A DNA stretch of 64,000 nt, taken from Diplosphaera chodatii. Lineage: Eukaryota; Chlorophyta; Trebouxiophyceae; Prasiolales; Stichococcaceae. Shown in pieces: positions 59,001 to 64,000 of this stretch; the stretch's first letter is position 1; the number at the start of each line of letters is the position of its first letter. Position numbers and translations under genes: made by a program. The notes beneath the pieces were generated by a model. That model did no database searches. It was not told the DNA's origin and worked only from the letters and a program-made list of their open reading frames with translations. The DNA is taken from NCBI GenBank assembly GCA_032358165.1, contig JAALGY010000008.1, positions 186,001-250,000 on the forward strand, written 5' to 3'.

Positions 59001-59758
59001 GGCTCAGCTGGCAGAGGATGGTCAGCCGCGCGTACCACGACTCGCTGTTCATGGCCAAGGCAAGCCTTCCTGGTGCCGCTGATGAGCAGCAGGCATCCCA
59101 CCTGACAACACTGAGATACAGGCGCTCCAGGCGTGCTTTGAGTTTGATGCTCAAAGCTGAGCCTATATCAGACGCAGCAACCTACATTGAAGGCAAACTA
59201 CACCCAGTCACATTCCTTCACGCAGCAGCGGAGAGGCAGCGCATGCAGCTGGTGTGCTGCTTGTCTCGATGATGTGCTCCGCTGCAAGGGACTCTACCCG
59301 GCGCCTGCAGCTGAGACCCGTGACGGTGTTCTGCAGCAGATCGCGCCAACAGCGATGCTGTTCATCCCCTGCCGCAAGGGCGTCAGCCACCGCCCCGACG
59401 AGTACGCCTCGCCGGCGGACATGCAGCGCGGCGTGCAGGTGAGACGAAAAGCCGTTTTTAAGCCGGCCCCCTCGTGGTGGCCATTGTCCGGTGTAGCAGC
59501 CCATCGCCCACTGCCAAGCTGCGGCAGGGCGGTGCTGTGCAGTGGCCTCTCAAGTTTGGCGACCACCCTCATTTGTGTCACGGGAAAGCGCATTCGTGAA
59601 GAATCTTGGGTTATTCGTGTTCACATCAACGGAACCACATGCTGATCTGAGTCTGTTATCTGCAGGCGCTGGCGCTGACGCTTGCTGAGCTGTCGGGGGC
59701 GAGGAGACGAGCAACAGGGGAGGACGCTGCTGCAGACGAGGGGTCCACCGTGGGATAA
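56094..59758 (+). CDS. UAH: Ureidoglycolate amidohydrolase (M20 metallohydrolase)
   Basis: Twelve exons: 56094-56270, 56380-56465, 56591-56688, 56809-57001, 57305-57419, 57618-57710, 57917-58085, 58331-58479, 58718-58801, 58964-59059, 59340-59438, 59666-59758; 483 residues, all phases agree. It releases ammonia from (S)-ureidoglycolate, giving glyoxylate, the last step of purine-nitrogen recovery. Marks: FSVDPWPAVTRVLFTEADL, YVKGLMADTGLEVRED, metal ligands in GSHADAIPLAGAYDG, FTSEEPTRFG, VELHIEQGP, VTAIAAPAALRVTF, GGHAGALLMPLRNDASLAA, ISPNAVNSVPRGARLEIDV, SRAYHDSLFMAK and FIPCRKGVSHRPDEY. An N-terminal basic stretch plus hydrophobic helix (residues about 18-38) suggests ER insertion, as for the plant enzyme. 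The intron after 59059 has a consensus GC donor. Confidence 0.95.
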
Positions 59759-60751
59759 GAAAATATTTGAGGTGGGACTGCGCCTGCTGGATGGGGCGCG
59801 CGGTGCTGCGTGCTGTGGGGCTTGGACCCTGATGCAGCTGGCGGCCGGGCTGACGGCGCCAAATTGCGGTGTTGCTGGTTGGTACACACCATGCAACTTG
59901 CGTGGGGTTTACAATATAATTGTTGAGCTCTCTCAGCTGCTTGAGATGCAATTGGTGCCGAGACCCCACTGTGAGATGCACATGATCCAGTGGTACTGGA
60001 CAGATCAGCAGCAAACAGCATGCATGATCCCACCCTCCAATAGGTCCACACCGTACCGGATTCGACGCGGAACGGCTGCAAGCCAGGTTTGCACTACAGG
60101 GCCGGGGTAGTAATCGCACCTGCTCGATCACATGTTACAGGCGTTGTAGAGCCTTGAAAGCGCTTCCGCAGTCTTGTGCGCCCTGACAAGTCCTTGTTGT
60201 GCAGGTCGGCGACTCTTGACGAGAATTTTGCGCCGTGCTGTGGACACTTAGAATATCACGAAGTGTCCTGTTGAACAAGTTACCAGTCAGACAGCCGCGC
60301 CGGTGCGGCATCAACGCCGCCCAACGCATCGTCCACCGGCTTACACGTTGGGAGTTTTCACGCGCCGATAAGCCGGCAGCAGGAGAGTATTCATACGTTG
60401 CATTGCCGCGCTGCGTCGGACACCGCGTGGTGCATCCGAAGGTGGGGCCTCACCGCCGCACCTCCGCTGGCTCCTGCCCGCCCTGCGGTACAGCGCACAG
60501 ATTCCAGCGGCGCAGCGAGTTCAGCAGATGCCCACCGCCTGGAGCGCTGCATGCAGCCAGACTCAGCCATCAGATGCTCTCGAACCAGCCATGCAGCCGC
60601 TTGTAAGCATGCTGCAGGCGGTGCCAGCCTGTGCCCCCTGACTACTACCATATCTTCAGGCGGCGGGGTTGGCGGCAGCGCAGCCCCCCTTGCCAGCCAG
60701 CACAGCGAGACTCGAAGCAGGGAGACCTGCAGACGTGCTGCAGCGCGCGAC
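59759..60751. other. Intergenic, about 1 kb, between two plus-strand genes
   Basis: It should carry the 3' UTR of UAH and the promoter and 5' UTR of the stalk protein. The frame of the next gene stays open upstream to 60398, but that part lacks a signal peptide and I do not include it. Confidence 0.4.
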
Positions 60752-63700
60752 ATGCTTCAGGGCTGCCCATCGCCGCTGCTGCTGGCCCTGCTGCTGCTGC
60801 TGGCAGCCGCGGCAGCGCCCGAGCAGGCAGCGGCGGCAAGAGCTGCTGAAAAACCTGCAGCTTGGCGGCAGATACAGTCAGACGCGCTATCAGGAGCACC
60901 AGGGGCGCAGCTCTCGGGGGCCAATGCCGATGGGGCGCACGATGCCTCGGCGGCGGCGGCGGCGTCGGCGGCCCATCTCGCCACAGCAGCTGAAGCCATC
61001 CGGGCGTCGTCCAACGGCGCTGCAGCACGCGGCAGAAGTAGCATCGCCAGCAGCTTTGCTGCGAGCCAGCGCCTGCGCCGGTCGCTGCAGGCGCACAGCA
61101 GCGGCGGCGGCCGCCACGGCAGCGGTGGCAGCGTGCTGGTTGCGGGTTCAGACGCAGCGGCGTGGGCGGCGCTGTCGGCAATGGACCCTGCGACTGCGGA
61201 GACGCTGCAGGGTGGGCGCCACGGCCGGGCGCTGCTGGCGCGCGGCGTCAACAGCGTCGCCACAGGCGCCAACATCACGCTGTTTTCGCCGCTGCCGCGG
61301 GTCAACCAGCTGCCCACGCAGTTCTTCCGTGTCGACTTCCATGGCCTGACCGCCGAGAAGAACCCCATCTACCTGTTCAACCTCACCGGTGCCAAGCAGG
61401 TCAACGTGGTCTTTGCAGTCAACGAGGGCATCGTGTACATGAGCGCCACCGTGCCCAGCAGCAAGCACCGTGCGGACTTCCTGCTGAGCGTCAACAAGGA
61501 TGCGCAAGGGCAGCTGCTGGCGGAGCCTGTCACGTTGGAGACGTTCTACGTGCCACCGAGCCCGCCGCTGCAGTTCTTCGGGAGGTTCACCGCATACTTT
61601 CTGCTGGCGGTGTGCGCCCTGGGCGGCATCATTGCAGTGACCGGCAGCGGCGTGTTCGGCGGGAACTTCGATGTGACCGGCACTGCCATCCCAACCGGGG
61701 TGGGCCCAGCGGCAAATGCGGGCGGTGGAGGGACGGTCGGCATTGGAGTGCTGGGCATGGTGCTGCTGGCGCAGACGATCTATGTGGGTGTGTACATCCC
61801 AGCGGCGCCCCCCAACTACCAGCAAGTCTGCAACCAGTTCAACTTCTACTCGGGCGACTTCAGGGTTCCAGCATTTCAGAAGCCCAGCGACTTCGACACG
61901 CCCCTGACACCCGGCGAGGACGCCAACTTTGTGTCGCGCACGGGGTTTGTACTCCCAGGCCTGCTGTTTCAGGGTACCACCCCCAGCAAGAGGACCGGGA
62001 AGCCAGTCACCGAGTTCCACCCGCTCCCGGCTGAGACGGCTACTCAGCCAACCAACTCGCCAGGAACAATCAGAGTCGAGCTGAACTCGGATGCCGACGC
62101 GACCACGGCGCCAACAGCAGCAGAGACACCCACAGCAGCGGCGCCATCGGCGCAGCGTCAGCCATCACAGGCACCCACCCTGGGACAGACACCATCAGGG
62201 ACGCCCTCCCCTGCCAGCGCAGCACCCACAGCCGACAGCATCACGCCAACAGCGGCGGCGCCGACAGCGGACACAGCCACTGGCTCGCCCACCCTGCAGC
62301 AGCCGACCGGCAGCGCTCAGACGCCGAATGTTTCAGAACAGCCGGCGTTGCCTCCCTCAGAGCAGCCGCTGACGCCTACCGGGACTCCCTCCGAGACGCC
62401 AAGCAGCGGTATCCCCCCGACGTCAAATGAACCCTCAGCGCCCGCGGACGCCCCAACCAGTCCCGGCAGCCCGACGATAGAGAACCGCGCGGCGCCCACT
62501 AGTGTACCGTCCGCGGACCAAGCACCATTGCCGACAGGTGCCCCCACCCCAGCCGGCGGCCCGATAGCAGACAGCCCAGCGGTGCCTACTGGCAGTCCGA
62601 CACCAGTCAATGCACCGACGCCAACGGGATCAGCGCCGACGCCAGAGCCAACTTCAGGCCCCACCGAGTCTCCCAACGTGCCGACGCCGGATGTGGCCCC
62701 CACCCCTGCCAACCCAGTGCCCGCTGCGCCAACCCCCAGCACCCCCACCCCGGGGCCAAACCAGCGCACCACAGACGGTGGGTTGCGTGATTCCCGATCT
62801 CTAAAATGCGGCAAATCTGTGCATGAAAAGCATTGTGCCTTACCTGTTCTGCATCGTCTAGCAGCTGCGATGTTGCAAGCCTGGCTTGCACTCATCACAG
62901 CTGCTGTCCTGTGGCCTCACGGACAGCCTGCACCTTCTCGAACTGCAGGTCAAGTGTCTGGCTACGATAACATCGCAAATGGCGCTGGTCCAGCCCTGCT
63001 CAACATGACGGCGACAGGGTCGGGCTTCAGCAGTGCTGCAAGGTCTGCAACACATTTTGGCTGCCACCCCTTGCAAGCTCTCAAAACCTGTGGTGTTGGG
63101 CAGCGTCTGAGGTAGTGTGTGCCTCCGGTGGACCCTCAGACTATGCGCCCTGGACTGGATGCAGGAAGCTGCTGGAGGCGGGCGACTTCCTGGCCGTCAC
63201 CTTCGCGGCGGATGCCTTGGTGGCTGTCTCGGCCGTCACGCTTGACGACGTGGAGTTCTCATTTGATGCAAATGACGGCAGCGGCGTGGAACGCGGCTGG
63301 GTCTTCCTCAGCGGCACCGCCGGGCCATACGCAGCTGGGGATGGCGGTGGTCAACGGGCTGCTGGCTACGTCCCTCCCCCAGCCCAGCCCACGGATGGCG
63401 CCCCTCTGGTGAGACTACACATGCCACACCAGCAGCATTGGGGTCCCTGGGGAGTAGAGCCCGTGCTCAACATTGAAGTCCGACTATTGCTCCTTCTTGT
63501 GGCCTGCAGCTGCGCCACTGCATTTTTCTCGCCTTGATGGCGGGGGACACAGTCGGGTGGTGTCACCACTGTGCAGGCTGGCCGGCGGCTGCTGCAGGGT
63601 GGGGTGTACCGCTACGCGTTGACGGCGTACTGCGGTGGCGCCCCGCTGCTGGACCAGATCGTCATGGAGCTGAACGACACCTCCGGCAATGTTGTCTGGC

Positions 63701-64000
63701 GGCTGCAAGGCGCGTGCGTAGGGTTTAGGTTGTGGAGCTCGGTGAAAACTTCACCTTGTAGCAGCCGCAATGAGGGGGTTACTATTTCTGCTCAAGCTCA
63801 AGCTTGCAGGCTCCAGGAGCACAAATTAGTGACACCAGTCGAGCAGATGCTGTGCGATCCTGCGGCTCTCAGCTTGTGAATGTCACCGTGCGCAGGCAAT
63901 GGCACCGCTGGTGCGCCCGGCCTGACCATCAGCAGGCGCCGCAGACGGTTGCCACCGCCGCCGCCGGCTGAGGTCCCCACCCCGACCCCCGCACCCAGCG
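60752..64000 (+). CDS. Secreted or membrane protein with a Pro-Thr-Ser stalk, cut by the right edge
   Basis: Exon 1 runs 60752-62777 (675 codons): signal peptide MLQGCPSPLLLALLLLLAAA, an Ala-rich segment, a folded domain (TQFFRVDFHGLTAEKNPIYL, VVFAVNEGIVYMSATV), two hydrophobic helices (FTAYFLLAVCALGGIIAVTG and GIGVLGMVLLAQTIYVGVYI), then about 240 residues of P/T/S/A repeats. Later exons: 63116-63408 (VCASGGPSDYAPWTGC, DGSGVERGWVFLSG), about 63581-63710 (GGVYRYALTAYCGGA, MELNDTSGNVVWRLQ), and one from 63895 to the edge with a second proline run. An extra small exon near 62950-62989 is possible. The intron after 63710 seems to use a GC donor. I do not recognise the domains. The stalk suggests an O-glycosylated cell-wall or plasma-membrane glycoprotein. 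Confidence 0.7.
62041..62777 (+). repeat. Pro-Thr-Ser-Ala repeat-coding stretch
   Basis: Degenerate repeats of the type APTP, TGSPTP, ETPS and PTSAP encode the stalk of the right-edge gene. A similar composition, differently arranged, is found in exon 7884-7501 of GPI protein B. Confidence 0.8.

Noticed and set aside
1..64000. Mobile elements, CRISPR, rRNA, tRNA, viral or toxin genes
   Set aside because: I looked for transposase, reverse transcriptase and integrase motifs, long terminal or inverted repeats, spaced repeat arrays and conserved RNA-gene boxes and saw none I could support by eye.

Overview
This window is nuclear DNA of a GC-rich, intron-dense green alga. A trebouxiophyte (Chlorella-like) is my best guess. 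The grounds are: a plastid-type pyrophosphatase with transit peptide, plant-type families (DUF506/PDDEXK_6, ureidoglycolate amidohydrolase, oil-body-lipase-like TAG lipase), TGTAA poly(A) motifs, and almost every gene being split into short exons (30-200 nt) by GT-AG introns with a noticeable minority of GC-AG introns. Species placement is inference. I resolved about 20 genes exon by exon; for most of them the exon lengths sum to a multiple of three and every intron phase agrees, which is the main support for the models.

Left part (1-9.3 kb): a partial unknown gene on the minus strand, then an interleaved cell-surface trio: cysteine-rich/Ala-Pro GPI protein (minus), fasciclin-domain GPI protein (plus), and a paralogous cysteine-rich/Pro-Thr GPI protein (minus). 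All three have a signal peptide and carry the GPI signal on a small last exon that follows a phase-1 intron. Next come plastid inorganic pyrophosphatase (minus), an Anp1/Mnn9-type GT62 mannosyltransferase (plus) and an ING-family PHD-finger chromatin protein (minus).

Middle part (18.5-42.3 kb): a 937-residue class 3 lipase (DAGL-like) that begins with a dysferlin domain (plus); two macrophage-migration-inhibitory-factor (MIF/D-DT) paralogues (minus) flanking an RlmA-type 23S rRNA methyltransferase (plus); a secreted RNase T2 (minus); a DUF506 protein with a long low-complexity tail (minus); PIG-H, a subunit of the enzyme that starts GPI-anchor synthesis (plus); and the proteasome assembly chaperone PAC1/PSMG1 (minus).

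Right part (42.9-64 kb): the mitochondrial complex I assembly factor NDUFAF5 (minus), a 61-residue CX9C mini-protein (plus), a Vps62-like protein (plus), an OBL1-like triacylglycerol lipase (minus), ureidoglycolate amidohydrolase with an N-terminal membrane anchor (plus), and a secreted or membrane protein with a long Pro-Thr-Ser stalk that runs off the right edge (plus).

Functionally the window mixes housekeeping and organelle genes with a secretory/cell-wall theme: three GPI-anchored wall or surface proteins, the GPI-synthesis subunit PIG-H, a Golgi-type mannosyltransferase and a stalked wall-like glycoprotein. I see no virus, prophage, CRISPR array, rRNA, tRNA or intact transposon.
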